Under the pieces are notes generated by a model. It was not told where the DNA came from and made no database searches. It saw only the letters and a program-made list of their open reading frames with translations. DNA of 64,000 nucleotides from Raphanus sativus (Eukaryota; Streptophyta; Magnoliopsida; Brassicales; Brassicaceae), in NCBI RefSeq assembly GCF_000801105.2, contig NC_079515.1:31457407-31521406 (forward strand), in the 5' to 3' direction. The position numbers were made by a program, and so were the translations under genes. Below, piece by piece: positions 54,393 through 64,000 of the stretch (positions are counted from its first letter, which is position 1; each line of letters begins with the position of its first letter).

Positions 54393-55289
54393 ATTGAGTA
54401 ATGACATGATCAGTGACTATTTAGCTGAAACTGCTTTTAATAAATGGTAAGAAAGTAGACATGGCTATTCATTACAACAGATCCTATAATTTAAAGAAAT
54501 CATCTGATGGGAACTGAGAATATTCTACAGACTTACTTCCCAGTAGTGATTGTTGGTGATGTTTCAGCCTCCAAGGTAAGACTCAAAGGCCCTGAGAATG
54601 TCAGATCTCTTGGTTATGTGAACTGCCAAGGTCGAGGTAATCTATCTCTAGAATGAATCAGTCGCAATCAAGAGATCAATTCATTAAACTCAAGCAATTA
54701 AGCATACCAGGAAGAAGATTTCAAGTAATGTAATCATTAATTCAGCAAAGAGATAGATCTTGTGATTACCACATGAAGAATCTTGCTCTTCTATGACATG
54801 TCGACACTTCTTAGCATGATAAATACTCGATTGAATTCTTCTTACTACACAATCTGTTGATGTGATAGTATTTATATAGGATTAGATTGAGAAGTTTCTG
54901 AAACGGCTCGAAGCTTAAGCCAAAACAAAAGAATATGAAACGGCTGGAGTGGATGTTTGGTATACTTTTTTGTGTTTCTAATAATTAGATTTGAAGCTTT
55001 GTATGTGGATGAATATTTTCGCAATCTGAAACGGTACATTCATTGCTCTGAGACATCGATGAGATTAAGGAGGGAGGAAGAAGGAGAGTCGCGACAATTA
55101 AAAGTTTTTGTTTTTATTATGACCTATTTGGAAAAAGATGTGCTGGCGAGGCCCAATTTAAAATAGAACAAAGATAAAATCTATATAGCCCACAACAAAT
55201 TCGTTTTAAAAAAAAATTAAGTAGATGGGCCCAATAGAGATGCCACGTGTCCCCTTAGGAAGGAGTGAACTCCGGCGTTATATAATAGA

Positions 55290-56309
55290 TTTTATATGGG
55301 TGATGATGTCATACTCTTCTGTATTTTTAAATAAGAAAAACATAGCTTCTCACGGTTATCAAAAAAATAAATAAATAAAAAACATAGCTAACACGAAAAA
55401 AAAGAAGTAAATGAGGTTGTTCGTTATTTCTTTTTCTGTTTAATTCTACTTAGTTTTATACTCTTCTGTATTTTTAATTTTCTAATATTTCTTCTAGATC
55501 CTGAATCGCTTTTCATATAGCGTTTCCCTATAATGAGTTTTTCTTTACCAAAAAACATATAAAAGGACTTAACGAGATTCATTAAAGAGATAAAACAATT
55601 TTCAATCTTTACTTTAGAGATATATAAAGACAGACAATTATTAATAAATAAATAAAATATTTTTTATTATTTATTTAAGGGATTTCAATTCAATTTTTTT
55701 AAAATAAGATTTTTCAAACTATACTTTGGAATCCAAAAAACTATTTTTAGTTTACGAAAATTTTCCCACATATATTTCATAACAAATATGTGTTGAATAT
55801 ATTTTGTAACTTGGTTTAGTTTTAAATGTTTTGAAATCCAGAAAAGTATTTTTAAAATTATTATTTTACATTTTAAATATTAATTACTATTTTAAAAATC
55901 CTGTACCCACACCCCTTCCCTTCCAAAAATTCCACTCTTCAAAGTCAATCTATACTATAAATTTTGATTAGTTAATTTTATGGGTATAAATGCCTTTTAC
56001 CTATTTAATAATATTTTGTCATTTTGATTCTTGTATGCTATATTTATATTAAAAAAACTTTAGGTATATCCCAAAATATTTCTTTTTATATATTAACAAT
56101 AATAGTTTCTTTCGAAACACTTACCCAAAAATATAACTAATATGTGTAAAAATATATTTTGTGATTTAGTTTAGCTATTGATTCTTTTTATATTAAACGG
56201 GCATTCCATTATAATTCTAACTATAGATTTTTCGAAAAGCAAGCTGGAGTATAAAAGTTTATAAAATATTTTTTAGCTATTAATTTTCTTTTGAACAAAA
56301 ATTATTAAA
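55290..56309. other. Repeat of the left Helitron flank, then AT-rich spacer
   Basis: About 55328-55455 repeats the sequence at 50702-51033 without the SINE and the Helitron (shared blocks ATAAATAAATAAAAAACATA and AAATGAGGTTGTTCGTTATT). The rest is AT-rich with no gene. Confidence 0.7.
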
Positions 56310-56311
56310 TA

Positions 56312-56594
56312 CTCCGTCCGTTTCCGAAAATAAGTTTTTCTAGATTTCATTCTTATTCCACAAAAATAGATTTTATTCTTGTTGCACAAAAATAGATTTT
56401 ATATATTTTAAAGTACTTTTGCATACTTTTGATAAACATTAAATATGAATATTCGAATTGATTAAATTTTATTAGTAAATAGTTATTGAAAAGTGTATGG
56501 AAAATAAATAATAAATTAAATTGTAAACATCTATTATATTCTTAATAAATGTGAAAACTTAAAAAAAAAATATTATTTTATCGAACGGAGGTAG
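56312..56594. mobile_element. Stowaway-type MITE
   Basis: The ends CTCCGTCCGTTTCCGAAAATA and ...TATTTTATCGAACGGAGGTAG are inverted and flanked by TA (56310-56311, 56595-56596). 283 bp. Confidence 0.8.
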
Positions 56595-56708
56595 TATTTA
56601 TTACTGAAATATGTAACCATATTTGCGGCTGCACATGCCGTAATTAATTCAAATACAAGTATTTGGAAACTTAGAGCAACATTATTGGAGGTTCTTGTTT
56701 TGGGTTCT

Positions 56709-56713
<5 letters not shown>

Positions 56714-56776
<63 letters not shown>
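56714..56776. repeat. (TA)n microsatellite
   Basis: A pure TA run of about 60 bp inside the outer MITE arm; similar runs are at about 57344-57388 and 57907-57942. Confidence 0.95.
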
Positions 56777-56790
<14 letters not shown>

Positions 56791-56806
56791 ATGTATATGT
56801 TATATG

Positions 56807-57340
56807 CAGGGGCGGACCCAGATGTAGGAAGGGTGTGGCACGTGCCACACTCTAAATATTATAATTTCGTGTTGACATATATAGACAAATTGTTGTTAGC
56901 TCTAATGGTTCATAAGACTATTAAGTGTCCCATCCTTTCTGAGTTCGAAGCCTTGAGGCTGTGATGTTTTTTTTTTAATTGTCTCTACACTTATAATCAT
57001 CTTTCCTTTTTTTCAAGCAAAATCTACAATAATTATTTTTCTTTTACAGTATAACCTCTTTAAATTAATAATCGATAGATTAATATTTCTATAAATTAAT
57101 ATAATTTCATAGTTTCAAATTAAGTTTTTGATTCAATTAGTATTTCGATAAATTAATAATCTCTATAAATTAATAAAAAAATATAGTTTTGGTGTAGTCC
57201 CAACATTATTAATTTATAGAGGTTTCACTGTATTTCCTTTCTCTGACTTCGAATCTGTTTTGATTTCTTTTAAAATAAAAAAACCTATTTTCTACATTTT
57301 TAATCACCTTTCCCTTTTTCATTTATTTCACTACCTATAG

Positions 57341-57390
<50 letters not shown>

Positions 57391-57727
57391 CAATTTTTTC
57401 TTTCTTTATCTAATATTACTTTTTCCAAAATAAAAATATAATTTTATTTAATTTCACTCTAACAATTATTTATATTATTCAGTATTTAGATTAACATAAA
57501 AACTAAAATGAATAATTTTTTAAAAAATAAATATTAATTGCTATATATAATTTTATACTATTACTTAAAATGGAATCTTTGAAATATTTAAAATTATAAA
57601 AAGTAAAATTTTAGTGACTAATGTAAATTTTTAAAAATATAATTTAGTAAAATAAACTATATTTAATATTTTAATATATAGATATATATTGTGCCACATG
57701 CTAAATTATTTTCTAGGTCCGCCCCTG
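56807..57727. mobile_element. Non-autonomous hAT-type element with exact 8-bp TSD
   Basis: The ends CAGGGGCGGACCCAGA and TCTAGGTCCGCCCCTG are inverted. The 8-bp repeat GTTATATG lies at 56799-56806 and 57728-57735. Sub-terminal GTGTGGCAC / GTGCCACA motifs are also inverted. 921 bp, AT-rich, with no transposase. It contains the smaller element at 57047-57230. Confidence 0.88.
57047..57230. mobile_element. Small TA-flanked MITE nested in the hAT element
   Basis: The ends CAGTATAACCTCTTTAAATT and ...AATTTATAGAGGTTTCACTG are inverted. TA lies on both sides (57045-57046, 57231-57232). 184 bp. Tc1/mariner-like by target and CAGT end. Confidence 0.8.
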
Positions 57728-57901
57728 GTTATATGCGCTTATGTAATTACATGTTCTTAATTTTATGGGAAATCCAACCGAAAGTATTTTAGTTTTATGG
57801 GAAACTCAACCAATATTATTACGATACTTTCCGTTGATTTTTCCGTAAAATTAAAAACCTGTAATTATATACGCATATATAACATATACATACACATATA
57901 T

Positions 57902-57945
<44 letters not shown>

Positions 57946-57984
57946 AGAACCCCGAAACAAAAACCTTCTTCCAATAATGTTGCG

Positions 57985-58320
57985 CTGGGGCCATCTGCAG
58001 TGATGGTCTCTGATCAAAATTTTCAATATAAAAAATATTAAAAAGGAGAGTAGGAAAGAAGTGATGGGAGAAAGAAGAATCGATTGTTTCCACATACCCT
58101 TTTGATATTAACTACACACATGTCAGCTTTTAACTGATACACATATTTCTTTTATGATTACGTTTTAATTATAACACCAAATTACTATAAATATTTATAT
58201 GGTAACATCTAGGTACTCTTTGTGAGAAACTAATCACTAATGATGATCACAACTAATTGATACATAACAACTTGAGGCCAAGTCTCATTTTATCTTTCTA
58301 CTTACTTTCTCATTTAGTGT
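57985..58320. other. Spacer before the intronless gene
   Basis: No gene is recognised. It includes the 3' flank of the minus-strand gene at 58321. Confidence 0.4.
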
Positions 58321-59895
58321 TTAGGAAGTGGGAACCAAAGGCAAATCGACCTCATCACACCATTCCACACATCTAGTCTCATAAAATGAAGTGCACAACT
58401 TGTTTGCCCAATATGTTAGCCAAATTTTGCCACCCATTCTCCATTTCAACACACTTCCTTCCATCTCTCTCCCAACTCTCCATCCAACACCATCTCCATA
58501 CTCATCCCTTCCAAAAACCATCCCTCCGCTCTTGGTAAAAACATTCTTCAAACCCTCTTGGTTCGGCTTCACCGTCATCACTTCTTGGCCGCTCTCTCTA
58601 TCATACAACACCGCATCGAAAACGGCAACGTTTCCTTCACTCTCCTGCTCGATTCTCCAATCTTTAATCTTTCTCCTGGTTGAGATTCTTGCTCTTGCCT
58701 TCACTCTCGGTGCCACTTTCCCTTTCCCGAAATTTCCCTTTAGGACTCTCAACACCTCGATCTCTCTCTCCTCATTCTTCGTCGACCGTCCTAGGCTTAG
58801 TCCGGACACGTGGCTCGACCCGATTTCCGGCCCCATCCAGACCTGTACCCGCGACGGGAAGTACTTCTCGTCCGAGTAACAATCTGCTATCTGATTCTCC
58901 GTCCCTCTTCCCTTGTGAAACCCTAGCTTGGATACGTGGATGCGTACGTTGTCGACATGTGCGTTCACTCTTATGTAGTTCTCGTGGAACATAACAGAGT
59001 ATTCAAACTGCACGATTACTTCGGCATGTTGGTGTGACAAAGCGTAGCGTAGGACAGCTTCTTTGGGCTCTACAAGCGGGAACTTGATGATCTTGTTGTT
59101 ATGATTCTGACTAGAGCTGTTATTAGTTGTGAGGTTCATCGACAAGATTGGGAAATAGCCTTTCAAGGTCCAAAGCCCATGTGCTTCTGTAGCATAGGCA
59201 AAGCCTAATGATTGATGTGGCAAGGGGCTAGTGATCTGTTTCAACCCGAGATTCCCAAGTCCCACTTCCTTGGAGATCATCCATTTGGATATGACGTAAC
59301 TTACAGCACGTACGATGCACAGCTCGGCGTCTACACCGAGTGAGACGAGAAACGTTCTCAACACAGGCGCATGTTGGCACGTCAGCGATTTCACGTGGGG
59401 ACCTAGTAGGTGTTGGAAGAAGAAAGAGCCAACTTCGGTAGGCGCGTCGAGCACACATAGCCAGAAAAGGCGCGTGACGAGGATTAGATTAAAGACTGAT
59501 GAAAAGGATTCAGGCGAGTGAGAGTCCATGACCCAGTTAACCGGACCCGGTTTGATTTCAAGAGTTTCAGACTTTGTGCACGTGCTTTCGCCTGTGGTAG
59601 GAGAGTGGGAGATTAGTTCTTGAAGAAGCTGGAGAACCAGAGGGAGGAATGGCTTCTCTGACGACAAGGTACACGTGTTGGAGATCCATATGGTGGATGA
59701 TTTAAGGTGGCTGAAACCCTCTGCTACCACTTTGAAAGTTAGAGAAAGAGATTCTAGATCAGCGTTAGAATCTCTTTCAACCCTAAGTTGGATTGAACGA
59801 GTCAAGTCCCCTCCGAGCTGAAACACTGCATGAGTATCAGACTCGCTAAAGTCTTGGGACTCCGGAAGCTCGCATATCCACGACCAAGGATCCAT
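58321..59895 (-). CDS. Uncharacterised intronless plant protein, 524 aa
   Basis: Long uninterrupted frame with GC-rich codons, clearly a gene. It starts MDPWSWICELPESQDFSESD. It has no signal peptide or transmembrane run and no catalytic motif I recognise. Blocks include QLGGDLTRSIQLRVERDSNA, VDAELCIVRAVSYVISKWM, FPLVEPKEAVLRYALSHQ, ENYIRVNAHVDNVRIHVSKL and VGREMEGSVLKWRMGGKIWLT, ending WCDEVDLPLVPTS. By position next to the NFD6-like and thionin-like genes it may correspond to Arabidopsis At2g15020, itself of unknown function. The start is fixed by a TATA box about 100 bp upstream. Confidence 0.9.
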   Translation of the reverse strand: MDPWSWICELPESQDFSESDTHAVFQLGGDLTRSIQLRVERDSNADLESLSLTFKVVAEGFSHLKSSTIWISNTCTLSSEKPFLPLVLQLLQELISHSPTTGESTCTKSETLEIKPGPVNWVMDSHSPESFSSVFNLILVTRLFWLCVLDAPTEVGSFFFQHLLGPHVKSLTCQHAPVLRTFLVSLGVDAELCIVRAVSYVISKWMISKEVGLGNLGLKQITSPLPHQSLGFAYATEAHGLWTLKGYFPILSMNLTTNNSSSQNHNNKIIKFPLVEPKEAVLRYALSHQHAEVIVQFEYSVMFHENYIRVNAHVDNVRIHVSKLGFHKGRGTENQIADCYSDEKYFPSRVQVWMGPEIGSSHVSGLSLGRSTKNEEREIEVLRVLKGNFGKGKVAPRVKARARISTRRKIKDWRIEQESEGNVAVFDAVLYDRESGQEVMTVKPNQEGLKNVFTKSGGMVFGRDEYGDGVGWRVGREMEGSVLKWRMGGKIWLTYWANKLCTSFYETRCVEWCDEVDLPLVPTS

Positions 59896-59996
59896 TTTAT
59901 TGAACTTGTTTTATTTTCTCTGGAAAATGTGTGTTTGTTTAGATGGGGTAAAGTGGGAGATAAAAATTTCTCTAGTGAGTATCGGAAGTGACGAAC

Positions 59997-60003
59997 TTTA
60001 TAG
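59997..60003 (-). promoter_or_regulatory. TATA box of the intronless gene
   Basis: TATAAAG on the minus strand lies about 105 bp upstream of the start codon at 59895. Confidence 0.5.
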
Positions 60004-60758
60004 AGAGATTATGTGGTGGTGAAGAAGCCATGAAACATATAAAACTAATCAAAGACCTCTCAGAGGAGCAGCAGACACGGATGAATAGCATATCTGTGGC
60101 GCTACAATATCCTCATTAATGACTTACTCTTGTTTTTCTGTTTGGATATATGGCTAATAAAGAACCACGACCACTTCTTTTTGCATGGAGGAAGGTTAAG
60201 GAAGGGACGTGGAGTTTTAACGTTTTCTCGTTTGTGGTATAGCTACGTGTTGCATGAACTACAGGCTACAGCGAATACGTACATTCATTTTTCGATCACA
60301 GAAAATAGGGAATATATCAATGAATGATATATATATATATATATATATATTTTAAAATAGATTTGCTTGAAATGAAAACAACACAGTTATATCTAATATC
60401 TTTTTTTTTGTTAAAACAATATTGATTACCTTACAAAGATTCAAAATAGTAGTAAGAGGTAAGCACAAATCGAATATTCAGATATTTTTTATGTATCATG
60501 ATTTGATATGTTTCATCCGAATAATCAATTATATGATTCGTTTCGGTGTATGATATTCAGAAATTATATATTTTAAATTGGATCCAGTTTGATCGGGACA
60601 AATAAAATAAATATAAATCCAAAATAATATATTATTATAAAATAAAAGGTGTTTACTTTTAAAACTATAATAGCTAAAACAATCAAGTTAATAAACAAAA
60701 AATATTGTAAAATAAACATCAAATATAATAATTATATAAATTATGTATAATTCTTTAA
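60004..60758. other. Promoter side and AT-rich spacer
   Basis: No gene is supported. A (TA)n run lies at about 60328-60350. Confidence 0.4.
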
Positions 60759-61469
60759 GAAAAAGTATTTAAAATACCACAAGTTAAGTACCATTTTTCA
60801 AAAATACTATCAGTCAAAAATATACTAACATTTGGGTTTAAACTTTGAGAAATTATCAAAAACTACCACTTTCTTAATATTATTTTTCATGTTTACCTTA
60901 ATCACATTTATCCTCATTTTAAAGAGATAAATAAATATTTATGATCCTATGGTTAACTAATCTAGATTTTGGGGTGGAGTTTTGGAATATGAGGTTTAGG
61001 ATTTTGATAATATATATATATATATATATATATATACCCAATTTTCTTTTTAAAAAAAATTGAAAATAGATTCAAAATGATTTTCGAATTTATAAAAGAA
61101 AATTTGCAACAACAAATTCAAAACAAAATTACAAAAATTTCGAATTTGAAGAGTTATAATTGAAAATAATAAAAATTTAAAATGATTATTTGTATTTATT
61201 TATATATAAAGCAAAGATATAATGAAAGTAAACATGATTAATGGTACCAATAATGTAGTAAAAGTAAATCTCCCTTTACATTTTAGTAATTATTGTTTAG
61301 TGTTCAGAACTAAGAGGTTGCAGTTGAGTTTATAAATCTTTTATAAATATTTAGAAAAATTAGCTTAGTGTTATTTTATCATAAAATTTAAAGTATTTAT
61401 GAAAATAGTCATTCATTAGTGGTATATTTGAAAAGTGGCATCAAATTTGTGGTAGAACTAAAATTTTCC
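60759..61469. mobile_element. Diverged inverted-repeat element, MULE-like
   Basis: The ends share ACCACAA-TT-A-(T/G)(A/C)CA-TTTTCAAA-ATAC in inverted orientation (left near 60776, right near 61450), over roughly 70-120 bp with many mismatches. The flanks ATTCTTTAA (60750-60758) and TTTCTTTAT (61470-61478) match at 7 of 9 positions. The interior has a (TA)n run and no coding sequence. Confidence 0.45.
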
Positions 61470-61478
61470 TTTCTTTAT

Positions 61479-62100
61479 ATATATGACACATCAGATCAGA
61501 TATTGTTTTTTTTAAATTAATATTTGTGATTTGCTTCGTTAAAATTACAAATAATGGCTCGGATCAAAGTTTAAGAAAATTTTACCAGCCCTAGATAACT
61601 ACGATTTCTAAACCGCACATTTTTAAAATTAAAAGAAACTACCAAAACACACAAGTAATATGAAACTTTCTTTGTTAAAAAGATAGGTGTGGAATAAGAC
61701 GAGTAGTACTTGTTGATAAATAAAATATTAAAAGCAAAAATTAATACGAAAGGTGTTAAATAAGAAATTGGATATGTTGAGGATCAAGTCAGTTTCTCTG
61801 GGAAAGTGAGCTATTAATGCTCAAGTATTTACAATTAGTATCTTTGGTTCCTCAATCATTAATATTACATCTTTGCAGTTCTATCCAAAATGCTCACAAG
61901 TTGAGTAATACAACATATTTTCCATAGACCAAACTAGTGATTCCAGTTCCGAATTCGCCTCCTTTGTTTTTTTGGTACCCATAAGCTGACTTGATATATC
62001 TGGGCATTTTCGACGGTTGCCGATTTTATATTCTTCTGTTAGAAAAAAATGTGCATATGTCGCCGGATTTCTTCGTTTAGCCTAAATAAGAAGAAATTCC
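61479..62100. other. AT-rich spacer
   Basis: No feature is recognised. Confidence 0.4.
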
Positions 62101-62544
62101 TTGCGATTCCCTCTGACTAACCAAAATTATTTGATTATGTTGGGTAGGGAATTTCAAGGACATATGGTAGTTCAATGGAAAAATTCTCATGAAAATAAAT
62201 GGAGTTTCCATGATTACATTATATGCTGCTGGATGGTTAACAACAGAGAAATCTACGTTTTTAGGTATCTCCCTATCTCTAATCGAGAGACTAATGGAGC
62301 AGAGGGTTATAATATAATCTTTGAAAAATCTTATCAGTATTTTTGGACTTTCAATAATCATGGAAAGGTTAATTCTCATTCTTTCGAGAATTCTTTTGAA
62401 GATGATGTCGGTCGAGCTTCTGATATTGATCAACACCTTTGCTACGTCAAGATTTTGTATCGTCAACTCGATGAAGAAAAGATCATTGTAGAATTGATAA
62501 ATGTTAATTCTTTCCTCTTCTTAAACGAGATTTTGTCAATCTGA
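62101..62544 (+). CDS. Orphan ORF, 147 codons, function unknown
   Basis: The frame starts MRFPLTNQNYLIMLGREFQG and remains open through HENKWSFHDYIICCWMVNNR, EIYVFRYLPISN and DIDQHLCYVKILYRQLDEEK. It has a balanced, protein-like composition with Trp, Cys and charged residues, unlike the AT-rich noise around it. No domain is recognised. It could be one exon of a decayed or captured gene, or a short lineage-specific gene. The antisense frame 62077-62466 is also open, which weakens the case. Confidence 0.35.
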   Translation: MRFPLTNQNYLIMLGREFQGHMVVQWKNSHENKWSFHDYIICCWMVNNREIYVFRYLPISNRETNGAEGYNIIFEKSYQYFWTFNNHGKVNSHSFENSFEDDVGRASDIDQHLCYVKILYRQLDEEKIIVELINVNSFLFLNEILSI

Positions 62545-62884
62545 ATGTTAGTCGACATCTTTTCCGCTTATCTGTTTGGTTACTCAGAGTAGAACTCTTC
62601 AATTTTCCATAAATTGCGTCAAACCGTAGGAAACAAAACTCGAATAATCAAAATTTATATTACGTAACTTTTAACGAGAAATTACAATTTCTGAATAATC
62701 ACACAAACAAGAATACAAATACAAAAAGGATGTATGAAATTGTACGAATACAAATACTGAGAAGTTGGTTATGTTATGATATATCATACTACAAGATATC
62801 AAAATTATTTGTAAAATCTGCCTCAACAATAAAGAACAATAGAACAAGGCACAGAAAACAATCTAATACTTAATTTACTAGACT
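62545..62884. other. Spacer
   Basis: No feature is recognised. Confidence 0.4.
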
Positions 62885-62898
62885 AACCACCTAAATTT

Positions 62899-63204
62899 GT
62901 GGAAGCTCCTTGGTCCAGTAATTTGATTAAGGGTTTAATTGCTTCTATATTCGGAGGTCTGGGGTTCAAACCCTTAAAAATACCAAATTATGCAAATTAT
63001 GGAGAAATGAGTTACATGAGATCTTTAGCTTGGTGCATGGTGTACCATCGAACATGGATTTCATAGGACGGCTCAGAGTTGTGCAGTCAGGCGTGTATTC
63101 TTACATGGTAGTAGAATTGTCGGCTGTAAAATCGTCTTTCTAATATTCTCATCGTTGTAATAGCATAATTAGTCGATAATAATCGATTCAGCTGTTAAAA
63201 AAAA
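62899..63204 (+). mobile_element. SINE with exact 14-bp TSD
   Basis: AACCACCTAAATTT flanks it at 62885-62898 and 63205-63218. The 5' part has A-box-like TGGTCCAGTAATTTG and B-box GGGTTCAAACCC; the 3' end is a poly-A run (63197-63204). About 306 bp. Confidence 0.85.
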
Positions 63205-63218
63205 AACCACCTAAATTT

Positions 63219-64000
63219 TAAGTTTTAGCTACCGGTGATTTCCTATGTATTTAGTCTTTCAATCCTTTTCCAAAAATACTAAAATGTGTTTATATAGTTG
63301 TTCAGATTGGCGTTTTCTTCCAATATTTCTTTGATTCTTTAAAATTTATTTTTCTGATGATCAATAATTTTTTTTTAAAATAGTTAACTTGAAGTTAATC
63401 TCTAATACTCAAATACCTAGATTGCATTCTGATACTCTTTTTGTTTTCTAATATATGATAATTTATAAGGTTTTTGATGTTTCAAAATGCCCTACATTTT
63501 GTTTTATAATAATATTCTTATGTTAAGTTTACTTTATTTTATTTAATTCAATTAAAAAAATAAGTTTACTTTTACCATTTTAATGATTGATTAAATTATT
63601 TTTAATTTATATTTTTGATACTTTAAGAGAAAATAAATTTCTGCTTTTAGACATATCATCAGATATTATGTAACAGATGGAGTCTGTAATAGGTTACAAT
63701 TGTTATGATTCACATTGAAAATTGAAAGTGACACATAACCTACCATGCAAGTGACAAGAACTAAAGCTAAAACATATAAGCACAATCTACATTTCATAAT
63801 CTATAAATTAGTCGTCGGGTGAATATTCAAAAGATATACCACCAGTCAAAAAAAAATCGTTACGTTTTTTGGAAAAGAAAAGACTTTACAAACTCATTTA
63901 AGAAATAGTCAGATGACTAAAAATTGAACATATGATATATTATCATGTAAACCAATAATTCTCAAAATAAAGACCAATGAGAGTATGAAGAGTCAAATTC
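63219..64000. other. Right-edge AT-rich DNA
   Basis: No gene, repeat boundary or RNA gene is recognised to the end of the window. Confidence 0.4.

Larger units (their letters stand above)
51035..55289 (-). mobile_element. 4.26-kb Helitron with RPA-like remnant
   Basis: On the minus strand it starts TCTATTATATAACGCCGG at 55289 after a host A, and ends with the hairpin CCCCGCGCTTGCGCGGGG, a short spacer and CTAG at 51035, followed by host T. It contains a decayed RPA-like OB-fold gene (53782-54392), which is typical of plant Helitron lineages, and a tandem duplication of about 950 bp whose copies received different later insertions (CACTA in one, SINE in the other). No Rep/helicase ORF is seen, so it is non-autonomous. 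Confidence 0.88.
56672..57984. mobile_element. Outer palindromic MITE hosting nested insertions
   Basis: The ends GAGCAACATTATTGGAGG and GCGCAACATTATTGGAAG (from the right) are inverted and are followed in both arms by TTGTTT(T/C)GGG and GTTCTAAAA, then (TA)n. Inner parts (ATGGGAAATCCAACCGAAAG against its complement near 57830) also fold back. No target duplication could be fixed. It is interrupted by the hAT-type element at 56807-57727. Confidence 0.65.

Noticed and set aside
56573..57003. Tyr/Ile repeat ORFs near 56.6-57 kb
   Set aside because: They are translations of (TA)n and (TG)n microsatellites.
58391..58994. 162- and 104-codon plus-strand frames
   Set aside because: They are antisense to the 524-aa gene, which has a TATA box and consistent codon use.

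Overview
The window is plant nuclear DNA, almost certainly from a Brassicaceae crop-type genome (Brassica or a close relative). The genes have many short GT-AG introns with T-rich acceptors, intergenic DNA is AT-rich, and the gene order recalls Arabidopsis chromosome 2 around At2g14740 to At2g15020: vacuolar sorting receptor, APS kinase, ZFPL1-like RING protein, ADA1-like SAGA subunit, AGP9, a NFD6/NOXY2-like small mitochondrial protein, a thionin-like peptide and an intronless unknown. This correspondence is from memory and protein similarity read by eye; no search was run.

Layout. 1-12.3 kb is a repeat-rich block: a short transit-peptide-like gene fragment, a 26-bp retroposon scar, two Mutator-like elements (MULEs) with long inverted repeats (one carrying the start of a DRIP-type RING gene), two abutting Helitrons, a third MULE sitting inside a dead RNase H gene, and a non-autonomous non-LTR retroelement with an 18-bp target duplication. 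12.4-14.7 kb holds an inositol phosphate kinase (minus strand). 15.1-16.1 kb holds three diverged copies of a MLO-like exon. 16.6-28.4 kb is the gene-rich core: VSR, APK1, a ZFPL1-like gene and an ADA1-like gene. 29.5-35.9 kb is an F-box/LRR gene split by an intact Ty1/copia element with apparently identical LTRs. AGP9 lies at 38.3-39.5 kb and the NFD6-like gene at 42.6-43.0 kb. 43.7-57.9 kb is again mostly transposons: a MULE, a degenerate Helitron, Stowaway-type MITEs, a 4.26-kb Helitron with an RPA-like remnant, a miniature CACTA, SINEs and a three-level nested MITE. The intronless 524-aa gene is at 58.3-59.9 kb, and the right end holds AT-rich repeats, an orphan ORF and a SINE.

No operon-like logic exists here; the genes are independent housekeeping or tissue genes (vacuolar sorting, sulfate activation, inositol phosphate metabolism, chromatin coactivation, cell-wall glycoprotein, defence-like peptide). 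The remarkable content is the transposon record. Many elements have exact target-site duplications that can be read by eye, and several insertions can be checked against an empty copy of the same site within this window, which gives relative ages.

Limits: exon borders were chosen by reading frame, splice consensus and remembered family proteins. Transposon families are assigned from termini and target duplications, not from a repeat library.
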